DNA of 39,484 bases from Flavobacteriales bacterium (GTDB lineage Bacteria > Bacteroidota > Bacteroidia > Flavobacteriales_F > PHOS-HE28), in NCBI GenBank assembly GCA_020635715.1, contig JACJZG010000025.1:1-39484 (forward strand), read 5' to 3'. Below the pieces are notes generated by a model. It ran no database searches, was not told where the DNA came from, and was given only the letters and a program-made list of their open reading frames with translations. Of this stretch, positions 1 through 7,900 are shown piece by piece. The position numbers and the translations under genes are program-made. Position 1 is the stretch's first letter. Every line of letters begins with the position of its first letter.

Positions 1-153
1 CACCACGGCACCGATGGCGCTATCCACGTTGTAGTACTGGGCATCCGTGCTGAAGTTCCCATGGATGCCGCCGCCCTGCTGGGCTTGAAGGGCGGTCGTG
101 AAGAGCACGAAGGCCAGGATGGCGTGGCCCCTGGTTGGTGGGTGGTTGGCCAT
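1..153 (-). CDS. Partial secreted/outer-membrane protein, DUF6029-like (5' end only)
   Basis: Only the first 51 codons are in the window; the gene runs off the left edge. The product starts with a signal peptide (hydrophobic ILAFVLFTTALQA core, likely cleavage before QQGG). The mature start contains GNFSTDAQYYN followed by DSAIGA, which resembles the start of DUF6029 outer-membrane proteins of Flavobacteriales. That family link is from memory and only moderately secure. It lies 11 bp downstream of the TlpA-like gene on the same strand, so the two are probably co-transcribed. Confidence 0.55.
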   Translation of the reverse strand, partial: MANHPPTRGHAILAFVLFTTALQAQQGGGIHGNFSTDAQYYNVDSAIGAVV

Positions 154-164
154 ACGGGGGCGGA

Positions 165-659
165 TCACTTCTTACCGACGAGCTCGCGCACCTTCTGGTA
201 CAGCTCCTTCTCGTCCCCGGGTTCGTAGTTGTTATGCTGATAAACGACCTCCCCCTTTCCGTTGAGCAGGAAGGTATGCGGAACGTTGTTCACGTTGAGC
301 GCCCGTTTCAGATCGCCGTTCGGGTCGAGGTACACCTCGTAATCCCAGTCCTGGCCGTTCACGTACGGGGCCACACGAGCGGTGCTGCGCGCATCATCGA
401 TGGAAACGGCGATGAGCTTCACGCCGGTCTCCGACCGCCAACGGTCATACTGATCGGCGATGGTGCTCAACTCGCGCTTGCAGGGGGCGCACCAGGTGGC
501 CCAGAAGTTCACGATGATGGGCTTGCCGTCGTTGCTCCAGGTCTTCGTGTCCACCGTCTTGCCATCGAGGGAACGGAGGGTGACGGAAGGAAGGTGGATC
601 TGGGCGGCGAGGCTGACGGGGAATGCCAGGACGATCAACGAACTGAGGAGGGTCTTCAT
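165..659 (-). CDS. TlpA-like thioredoxin-fold disulfide oxidoreductase
   Basis: A 164-residue exported thiol-disulfide protein of the TlpA/ResA group. It has a signal peptide (residues 1-20, ending LAAQ) and then a thioredoxin fold with the active site WCAPC (Cys57 and Cys60) inside NFWATWCAPCKREL. A GVKLIAVSIDD segment and a late cis-Pro region (NNVPHTFLLNG) complete the fold. Such proteins reduce or isomerise disulfides in the periplasm, often for cytochrome or envelope protein maturation; the partner here is not known. The ATG at 659 was chosen because it begins the signal peptide; an in-frame start at 707 would add 16 residues encoded within the upstream hairpin region. The gene lies between a DUF6029-like gene and an Omp28-like cargo gene. 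Confidence 0.85.
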   Translation of the reverse strand: MKTLLSSLIVLAFPVSLAAQIHLPSVTLRSLDGKTVDTKTWSNDGKPIIVNFWATWCAPCKRELSTIADQYDRWRSETGVKLIAVSIDDARSTARVAPYVNGQDWDYEVYLDPNGDLKRALNVNNVPHTFLLNGKGEVVYQHNNYEPGDEKELYQKVRELVGKK

Positions 660-678
660 GGTCTTGTTGGTTGGAAAT

Positions 679-729
679 GGAAGGTCGGCGCCCGAAGATG
701 CGAACATCGTACCGGAACGCCGACCTTCC
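679..729 (-). terminator. Intergenic hairpin with perfect 12-bp stem
   Basis: The arms at 679-690 (GGAAGGTCGGCG) and 718-729 (CGCCGACCTTCC) are perfect inverted repeats around a 27-nt loop. The loop itself contains a small GATG-CGAA-CATC hairpin. The structure sits 15 nt past the stop of the Omp28-like gene and about 20 nt before the ATG of the TlpA-like gene, both on the minus strand. There is no clean U-run after it (CATTTCC follows), so it may be a weak terminator, an attenuator or an mRNA-stabilising element rather than a classical intrinsic terminator. Confidence 0.55.
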
Positions 730-744
730 TGATCCCCGCTGGGC

Positions 745-2436
745 TTACTTGGTCAGATTCACCGTGCGGCTGGCGCGGAAGCCGTCCGCCGTGATGTGTA
801 CGAAGTAGACGCCGTTGTTCAAGTTGCTTAGGTCGAGCACTTCGCGCTGGGCGCCGCCGTTGAGCGGGCGGTTGATGCCGTAAACGCGCTCGCCCAGGGT
901 GTTGAACACTTCGATCGTCGCATTGCCGGAGCCCATCGAGGCGTCGAACATCAGGTTCAGTTCGCCGTTGGTCGGGTTCGGGAAGATGCGGAGGTCCTGG
1001 CCGGCCTCGTTCTCATTCATGCCCACCTGCACAGGCGCCAAAGCGGCTTGCAGGATCTCCTTGGTCGAGACGTTCTGCACGAAGGCCACCACCGTGACGT
1101 CCTGAGGACCACCTTCCCAGAAGTTGTAGTTCCCCTGGGCAGGGCCACCGAAGGTCATGGTGTACTGGCGGTTCACGGTCTGGGTCTGGTCCTCCACGAA
1201 TGCTGCGAGGGTGTTGCCCTGGCCGTTCGGCAGCATTTTCCGTTGCACATAGTGGAACTCATGCTGGGTCGTGGTGTTGCCGTTGTAGGTGTATTCGTTC
1301 TCAACGAGGCCGATGTGCACCTTGTGGGTTCCGGAGTATTGCCACAGCGGGGTCACATCAACCGTCACGTTGATGGTGTTGCCGTTGGTCCAGTAGGAGA
1401 GGTTCATATCCACGAAGGCATCACGGCTACCGAGCGTCTGGATCGTGCCAGCTGCAACGCTGTTCATCGGCTTGCCGTCCTGGAAGAGGTCCGGGATGCC
1501 AGTGACATTGTAGTATGACTTACGGGTGTTCCCATCCGGGTTGTAGCTCGGGTCGTTGCCCGGAGCGGGCCAGTTCATGTGATACTTGATCGCTGCGATG
1601 TTGCTGCCCGGCTGGTTGGTGTTGAGGTTGGTCAGCGTGGGAGCGAAAGTCGTGTTCAAGGTAGCGCAAGGAGGGCAGGTCGAGCTGGTGAATTGCTCGA
1701 TGATGGTAGTCCGCTCGGTGTACTCGTCGGAAATGCCCAGGTCGTGCTCCAGGTTGTTGTTCCCCGGAACGCCGTCTTCTGGCACGTCACTCACGATCAC
1801 ATCGAGCAAGTGGGCGCCCAGGCTGGCACTCCAAGGGACGGGGTGGGTGAAATCATAGGATTCGCCCGGTGCCACGTTCGCCGCCACAGGCACGCTCACT
1901 GGTGCACCACCATCAATGGTGTAGGACAGCGTGAATCCGTCGATCGCGGTCACCCCACCGTTGACAACGGTGCCGGTGATGGTCACGTCTGCGTTCCGGT
2001 ATACAGCTTCCATGGTTACGGCGTCAACCGCCATGTCGGTCCCTAGGAAGACCTGGGAAGACTGTGCGGTGGCGAACGCACCACCAGAAGCAACCTCCAC
2101 CCCGTCTACAACGATGGTGTAACCACCGTCGCCGTAGGCGCAGCACCAACCATCACCATAGGAATCCTCTGCGTTGAAGACGAACTGGGTTCCGGTCGGG
2201 ATGCACACCGTCACCGGGTCCAACGGATATTCTCCATTCGTTGCTTCATCTTCATATCCGCCCCCACTGGCGTAGACTGGTGAGCCGCCCGGGCCCGTGA
2301 GTGACCAGGAGGCTTCGGAGGCCCATCGGTCAAGGACAACGTTCACCGTAACTTCGGTTTCGCCATCGGGGCATTGGGCTTGCACAAAGGACGACGCCGA
2401 AACGAGGGCGGCGACCAGGAGTAGATTCTTCTTCAT
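745..2436 (-). CDS. Omp28-like thioredoxin-fold protein with T9SS type A sorting domain
   Basis: A 563-residue secreted protein. The signal peptide begins MKKNLLLVAAL and ends near VQAQ; an in-frame ATG 19 codons earlier was rejected because it precedes this signal. The N-terminal half looks like beta-sandwich surface repeats. Around residues 245-350 there is a redox-type segment, EQFTSSTCPPCATLN, with a CxxC, as in Omp28-related proteins. The last ~80 residues form a type A sorting domain: RIFPNPTNGELNL, then GERVYG, then LNNGVYFVHI, ending in a basic tail (RTVNLTK). The protein is inferred to be exported by the T9SS, whose SprA pore is encoded at 4905. A -7 box lies upstream at 2491-2498. 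Confidence 0.85.
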   Translation of the reverse strand: MKKNLLLVAALVSASSFVQAQCPDGETEVTVNVVLDRWASEASWSLTGPGGSPVYASGGGYEDEATNGEYPLDPVTVCIPTGTQFVFNAEDSYGDGWCCAYGDGGYTIVVDGVEVASGGAFATAQSSQVFLGTDMAVDAVTMEAVYRNADVTITGTVVNGGVTAIDGFTLSYTIDGGAPVSVPVAANVAPGESYDFTHPVPWSASLGAHLLDVIVSDVPEDGVPGNNNLEHDLGISDEYTERTTIIEQFTSSTCPPCATLNTTFAPTLTNLNTNQPGSNIAAIKYHMNWPAPGNDPSYNPDGNTRKSYYNVTGIPDLFQDGKPMNSVAAGTIQTLGSRDAFVDMNLSYWTNGNTINVTVDVTPLWQYSGTHKVHIGLVENEYTYNGNTTTQHEFHYVQRKMLPNGQGNTLAAFVEDQTQTVNRQYTMTFGGPAQGNYNFWEGGPQDVTVVAFVQNVSTKEILQAALAPVQVGMNENEAGQDLRIFPNPTNGELNLMFDASMGSGNATIEVFNTLGERVYGINRPLNGGAQREVLDLSNLNNGVYFVHITADGFRASRTVNLTK

Positions 2437-2490
2437 CAACAGCGGGTTTTGGTTCGTAAGGATCGCAGGGTGTTCTAGGTACGTGTTGGC

Positions 2491-2498
2491 CAAATGTA
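2491..2498 (-). promoter_or_regulatory. Bacteroidota -7 promoter element (TACATTTG) for the Omp28-like gene
   Basis: On the minus strand this reads TACATTTG, a full match to the Bacteroidota TAnnTTTG element, 54 bp upstream of the ATG at 2436. No convincing TTG -33 element was found at the usual distance. An identical box serves the divergent gene at 2657. Confidence 0.6.
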
Positions 2499-2610
2499 GA
2501 CGGGAGGCGAGGTGGAGTGTCAGGTTTGTGCGTCAGAGCTTGGGATCCTATCTGTCGAAGCTGGGCAATGGATAAAACGGCCCTTGGACGTTCGTATGAC
2601 CTCCAGGCCT

Positions 2611-2618
2611 TACATTTG
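2611..2618 (+). promoter_or_regulatory. Bacteroidota -7 promoter element (TACATTTG) for the 2657 gene
   Basis: TACATTTG fully matches TAnnTTTG and lies 38 bp before the ATG at 2657. A partial -33 element (TTC) is 17 bp upstream. With 2491-2498 it makes a divergent promoter region for two T9SS cargo genes. Confidence 0.6.
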
Positions 2619-2656
2619 TAGGGAGGCCTGAACGGCTTCCTGAACGGCCTACAAAC

Positions 2657-3415
2657 ATGAAGATACGTTACGCGCTTTCCTTGTTCCTCCCTGCGATCAC
2701 GTTCCAGGTGAACGCCCAGTTGCTGACCTTTACGGATGAGAACGGCGTGAACATCCCAAGTGGCACCACCATCATCCATGATGGGGTATCCACGAGTGAT
2801 TATGAATATGTGCATCTTTCCACTACGTTGAATGGTTCGGAGTCGAAAGTGGTGAACATGCGCCGCATCGAATTGGACGTTCAATCCGGCACCCAGAACT
2901 ATTACTGTTGGGGTGTATGTTACGACGCGATCGACGCGGGCGCATTACCCGTCTGGAACTGCTTGGCCATCCACTCCCTCTCCATGAACGGGGGTGAAGA
3001 GGTGAACAACTTCTCCGGATACCACAAACCACAGGGGTTGACCGGCACGAGCTCCTATCGATACATCTGGTTCGACGTGGACAACCGCGATGACAGTGTA
3101 TGGGTGGATCTTGAGTTCCGGGTCACTGCCGTAGGCATCGGGGATAACGTGGCATTGGCCCGACTCAACGTGTTCCCGAACCCGTCCAAAGGAGCCGATG
3201 TGCAATTCGATGTGGAAATGCCCTCCTTGAGCGGAGCCACGGCTTTGGTGATCCACAACGCGGTCGGCCAGCGGATCCGTACCACACCGGTGCGCAGCGG
3301 CCAACCGATCGCACGTCTTTCCACCGAGGGCCTGGCGCCGGGACTCTACTTCGCCACCTTGGACCATCAAGGCCGCGGCCTGGTCACCCAGCGTTTCGTG
3401 GTCAGCGGTCGCTGA
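2657..3415 (+). CDS. Secreted T9SS cargo protein of unknown function
   Basis: A 252-residue protein with a signal peptide (LFLPAITFQVNAQ) and a central beta-rich domain of unknown role. That domain carries a YYCWGVCYD segment and a YIWFDVDNRDDSVWVDLEFRV-like strand region. The C-terminal ~80 residues are a type A sorting domain (LNVFPNPSKG; GLAPGLYFATL; QRFVV). It resembles the small T9SS surface proteins common in Flavobacteriales. It is divergent from the Omp28-like gene and convergent with the sirtuin gene, overlapping the latter by 14 bp. A strong hairpin terminator for this gene lies inside the sirtuin coding sequence at 3435-3470. Confidence 0.75.
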   Translation: MKIRYALSLFLPAITFQVNAQLLTFTDENGVNIPSGTTIIHDGVSTSDYEYVHLSTTLNGSESKVVNMRRIELDVQSGTQNYYCWGVCYDAIDAGALPVWNCLAIHSLSMNGGEEVNNFSGYHKPQGLTGTSSYRYIWFDVDNRDDSVWVDLEFRVTAVGIGDNVALARLNVFPNPSKGADVQFDVEMPSLSGATALVIHNAVGQRIRTTPVRSGQPIARLSTEGLAPGLYFATLDHQGRGLVTQRFVVSGR

Positions 3416-4103
3416 GCGCGCTGATCAGATGGGAAGCCAGTGCCGGCATTCCGGCGCTGGCTTTCTGTTTCCAGTGCCGGGCACGCGCCATTCCGGAGGG
3501 TGGGTCCATCGGGTCCACCAGGTGCAATGCCGCCGCGGGGTGCAGGTAGTGGACCAGTCCTGCCGCGGGATACACCTGCAAGGAGGTCCCCACCACCACA
3601 AGCAGATCGGCCTTGGCGATCCGTTCGGCCGCCGCTTCGATCATGGGGACCGGTTCGCCGAACCACACGATGTGGGGACGTAGTTGGGATCCCAATGGGC
3701 AGCGGTCGCCCCAGCGCAGGGATGGGCCGTTCACGGGTGTGACAAAGGTGGGGTCGACGGTGCTGCGGGCGAGCGTGATCTCCCCGTGAAGGTGCATGAC
3801 CCTGCTGCTGCCGGCGCGTTCGTGCAGGTCGTCGATGTTCTGGGTCACCACATCCACTTCGAACCATTCTTCCAGATCCGCGATGGCCCGGTGTGCGGCA
3901 TTGGGCAGCGCCGCCAGTACCTGCGCCCGGCGCAGGTCGTAGAAGTGGAGCACCTTGCGTGGATCGCGCTGCCAGGCCTCGGGGGTGGCCACCTCCTCGA
4001 TCGGGTATTGTTCCCAAAGCCCGTCCGCATCGCGGAAGGTGCGCAGGCCGCTCTCGGCGCTCACACCGGCTCCGGAGAATACCACCAATCGTTGTTTTCG
4101 CAT
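3402..4103 (-). CDS. cobB: NAD-dependent protein deacylase (SIR2/sirtuin, CobB-like class III)
   Basis: A 233-residue sirtuin that removes acyl groups from lysines using NAD. Visible motifs are GAGVSAESG (11-19), FRDADGLW (24-30), TQNID (87-91), the catalytic His in HLHGE (His106), WFGE (147-150) and GTSLQVYP (172-179). Tyr55 and Arg58 in FYDLRR match the YxxR pair that favours succinyl or malonyl groups in Sirt5/CobB-type enzymes. Only one Cys (135) remains where four zinc-binding Cys are usual, so the zinc site appears lost. The ATG at 4103 is preferred; an in-frame TTG at 4112 is also possible. The 3' end overlaps the convergent cargo gene by 14 bp. Confidence 0.9.
   Translation of the reverse strand: MRKQRLVVFSGAGVSAESGLRTFRDADGLWEQYPIEEVATPEAWQRDPRKVLHFYDLRRAQVLAALPNAAHRAIADLEEWFEVDVVTQNIDDLHERAGSSRVMHLHGEITLARSTVDPTFVTPVNGPSLRWGDRCPLGSQLRPHIVWFGEPVPMIEAAAERIAKADLLVVVGTSLQVYPAAGLVHYLHPAAALHLVDPMDPPSGMARARHWKQKASAGMPALASHLISALSDR
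3435..3470 (+). terminator. Intrinsic terminator of the 2657 gene, inside the antisense sirtuin coding region
   Basis: The arms AGCCAGTGCCGG (3435-3446) and CCGGCGCTGGCT (3451-3462) pair over 12 bp with a single G-T wobble and a CATT loop, followed by TTTCTGTTT. It lies 19 bp after the stop of the plus-strand cargo gene. The same bases encode sirtuin residues on the minus strand. Confidence 0.7.
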
Positions 4104-4276
4104 AGGATCCAAGGCTTTATGGCCTGCGTGGCCGGGCGGTTGAAGCTAGCTACGCCGGAACGGTCCGGGGAACCCTTGATCCGTTTATTTTCGCGCCTCC
4201 TTGTTGGACCTTATCCGCCGCGCATCGCCGAACTGTACCCTGGATCTTATTGAAGCTACCCACCTCGGGGGACAGG

Positions 4277-4885
4277 ATGATCGATAGCCTGAACGGAACG
4301 CTTTTGCACAGTGGCGCGGACCATGTGGTCATCGAGTGCGGTGGTGTGGGCTATCTGGTCCATGCGCCCGCCACGGTGCTGGCCGCTCTACCAACGAGCG
4401 GTGCCGTTCGTTTGTTCGTTCATTACGCGGTATCCGTGGATGTGCGTTCGGGCCAAAGCGAGCACCGGCTGTTCGGTTTCGCGGACCGCGAGGACAGGCA
4501 GCTCTTCCGCCGGCTCATCGAAGTGCAGGGCGTGAGCGCCACCATCGGGATGGCCATCATGGGTGCCCGTAGCGCGCAGGATGTGCACACGGCCATCCTG
4601 GTGGGCGATGAATCGATGCTGAAGGGGATCAAGGGGATCGGCCCCAAGCTGGCGCAGCGGATCATCGCCGAGCTCCAGGGCAAGCTGGCCGCTGTGCCCA
4701 TGCCGGGTAGGGCGACAGTCGTGGGCGGGGGCAATACCCTGCGGACCGAGGCGTTATCGGCACTGACCTCACTGGGCCTGGACCGCCTGAAGGCGGAACG
4801 CGCGATGAACGCGGTGATCCAGGAACATGGTGGCGAAGGACCGGCACTGGAAGACCTGATCCGACTTACACTTAAGAACCTCTGA
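4277..4885 (+). CDS. ruvA: Holliday junction branch migration protein RuvA
   Basis: A 202-residue protein of typical RuvA length. It binds four-way DNA junctions and loads the RuvB motor during recombination repair. The N-terminal OB-fold reads MIDSLNGTLLHSG through EHRLFGFADREDRQLF. Two helix-hairpin-helix segments follow, the second being GIKGIGPKLAQRIIAEL. The C-terminal RuvB-contact domain starts near EALSALTSLGLD. The ATG at 4277 is preceded by GGGGGACAGG and gives the canonical start; an in-frame upstream start at 4250 would add nine atypical residues. sprA begins 19 bp downstream, so the two are probably co-transcribed. Confidence 0.95.
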   Translation: MIDSLNGTLLHSGADHVVIECGGVGYLVHAPATVLAALPTSGAVRLFVHYAVSVDVRSGQSEHRLFGFADREDRQLFRRLIEVQGVSATIGMAIMGARSAQDVHTAILVGDESMLKGIKGIGPKLAQRIIAELQGKLAAVPMPGRATVVGGGNTLRTEALSALTSLGLDRLKAERAMNAVIQEHGGEGPALEDLIRLTLKNL

Positions 4886-4904
4886 CGGCCAGGCCTTCGT
4901 CGCG

Positions 4905-7900
4905 ATGCAACGCTTCACCATCATACCGTTCTTCTGCCGCACGTGGCTGCGGTCGTTGATGCTGGTGGCTCTGGCGTTCATGGTCACGGACGGGCAGGCG
5001 GTGGACCTCGTGCTGGAGGTGTTCCAGCTCCCGGTGGATTCGCCGGTGAACCTTCAGTTCCCGATCACCGATCCGCTCACGCCCGGGGCGCAGAGCAGTG
5101 GAAGCATCAACCTGGGCGATCCGGACAACATCCAGAACGATGTGGAGTACGACCCGGAGACGGGCCAGTACATCATGCGCAGTTCAGTAGGCGGGGCCTT
5201 CGACTATCGGCCCCCCATGAGCATGTCGTTGGAGGAATACCTCAACTACGACATGGAGCGCAGCATGGAGAACTACTGGCTGGACCGCGTGGAGCAGGAC
5301 AGTGAGAGCGCCCAGAAGAGCCTCATCCCGACGATCAAGGTGAAGGGCGAGGCCTTCGACCGGATCTTCGGCGGTAACACGATCGACATCAAGCCACGTG
5401 GTTCGGCCGAGGTGATCTTCGGGGTGAACATCAGCAAGACCGAGAATCCGCGGATCCCGATCAACCAGCGGCGGATCACCACCTTCAACTTCGACCAGCG
5501 GATCCAGCTGAACCTGGTGGGCAACATCGGGGAGAAGCTGAAGATCAACACCAACTACAACACGCAGGCCACCTTCGACTTCGAGAACCAGGTGAAGCTC
5601 GACTACACCGGTTACGAGGATGAGATCATCCAGAAGATCGAGGCCGGGAACGTGAGCCTGCCCTTGCGCGGCACGTTGATCCAGGGCAGCCAGAGCCTCT
5701 TCGGCCTGAAGACCGAGCTGCGGTTCGGGCGGCTCACGGCCACGGCCATCTTCAGCCAGGAGAAGGGGCAGCGCCGGAACGTGCAGACGCAGGGCGGGGC
5801 CCAGACCACCACCTTCGACCTGAAGGCGGATGAGTACGAAGCGAACAAGCACTACTTCCTCAGCCACTACTTCCGGGACCGGTACGATCAGGCGCTGCGC
5901 ACGCTGCCCACGGTGAACAGCGGGGTGATGATCCAGCGCATCGAAGTATGGGTGACCAACACCCGGCAGGACTTCCAGCAGACGCGCAACTTCGTTGCCT
6001 TCACGGACCTTGGCGAGGATGGCAGCGCGCCCGCCATCGCCGCTGGTCACTTCAGTGCGGACCTTCCGCCCGGTCTGGTGACCGACCGGCCGAACTCCAC
6101 GGTGGCCGACAACAGTGCCAACTCATTGTACCAGACGGTGAGCCAGGATGCGGGCATCACCGGCTTCGTGAACTCCAGCCAATCGCTGCAGGCACTGGGC
6201 CTGATCGCTGCACGCCACTATGAGAAGGTGGAAAGTGCCCGGTTGCTCACGGCGAGCGAATACACGGTGAACCAGCGCCTGGGCTTCATCTCGTTGAACC
6301 AGTCACTGAACAATGACGAGGTGCTGGCCGTGGCCTACCAGTACACATTGGATGGGCAGACCTATCAGGTGGGGCAGTTCTCGCAGGACGGGACGATCGG
6401 CACGGATGATGGAACCACGCCCACCCCCGGCACGGGTACCCAGGTGGGTCCGCAGGGCACGGAGGCCTTGGTGCTCCGGTTGTTGAAGGCGACCATCACC
6501 AACCCGCGCATCCCGCTGTGGGACCTGATGATGAAGAACATCTATTCGCTTGGTGCCTTCCAGGTGAACCGGGAGAACTTCAGGTTGGACCTGTTGTACA
6601 ACAATCCGACCACCGGCGTGGATGTGAACTACATCCCCCGTGCGCCGCTCGATCAGATCCCCTTGATCCAGGCCCTGGCGATGGACCGCCTGGATCCGAA
6701 CAACGCGCCCAACCCCGACGGTTGGTTCGACTTCATCGACGGTGCGGCCACCACGGGCGGGACCATACAGTCGCAGACGGGCCGCATCTACTTCACCACC
6801 GTGGAGCCCTTCGGCAGTTACCTGGACGCGCAACTGGTGGGGGTGCCACCCGAGATCAAGCGCACCATCGTATACCAGCAGCTCTATGACAGCACGAAGA
6901 CCGCTGCGCAGAACATCCCGGAGCTGAACCGTTTCAAGCTGAAGGGCAGCTACCGCAGCGCGAGCAGCGATGTGATCTCGCTCAACGCGGTGAACATCCC
7001 GCAGGGATCGGTGGTGGTCACGGCCGGTGGCGTGCGCCTGGTGGAGAACCAGGACTACACGGTGGACTACAACCTGGGCCGGGTGCGCATCCTGAACCAG
7101 GGGATCCTGGAGAGCGGAACGCCGGTGAACGTATCGTTGGAGAGCAACTCGCTCTTCAGCATACAGACCAAGACCCTGGCCGGTGCGCGCTTCGATTACA
7201 AGGTGAACAAGGACCTCGTTCTGGGCGCCACCGTGATGAACTTGTATGAGCGGCCACTGACGCAGAAGGTGAACGTGGGGGAGGAGCCGATCCGGAACAC
7301 GATGGTGGGCGTGGATGCGAACTGGCAGACCAAGTCGCAATGGATCACGGACATGGTGGACAAGCTGCCCTTCTATGCCACCAAGCAGGAGAGCAACGTG
7401 AACGCGAGCCTGGAGGGTGCCTACCTGATCCCGGGCCACAGTCGGGCGATCGGCAATGCGGGCACGAGCTACATCGATGACTTCGAGGGCAGCGTGAGCG
7501 TGATCGACCTGCGCACCCAGAGCCTGTGGTTCCACAGTGCGGTGCCGCAGGGCCTGCCCAACCTGTTCCCCGAGGGTGATCTGGTCGGGGACCTCGGTTC
7601 GGGGTACCGCAGGGCACAACTGTCGTGGTACGTGATCGATCCGCTTTTCTTCCGGAACAACAACCTCACTCCGGAGAACATCGCGAACAGCGAGGAGATC
7701 CGCAGCGACCACCGACAGCGGGAGGTCCTGGAGCAGGAGGTGTTCCCGAACAGGCAGCTGGCCGCAGGCACACCCACCAACATCCCGGTGCTCGACGTCA
7801 CCTATTACCCGGATGAGCGGGGGCCGTACAACTTCAATCCGAACCTGTCGGCCAACGGCGGATTGCCGAACCCGGAGGACAATTGGGCCGGCATCACGCG

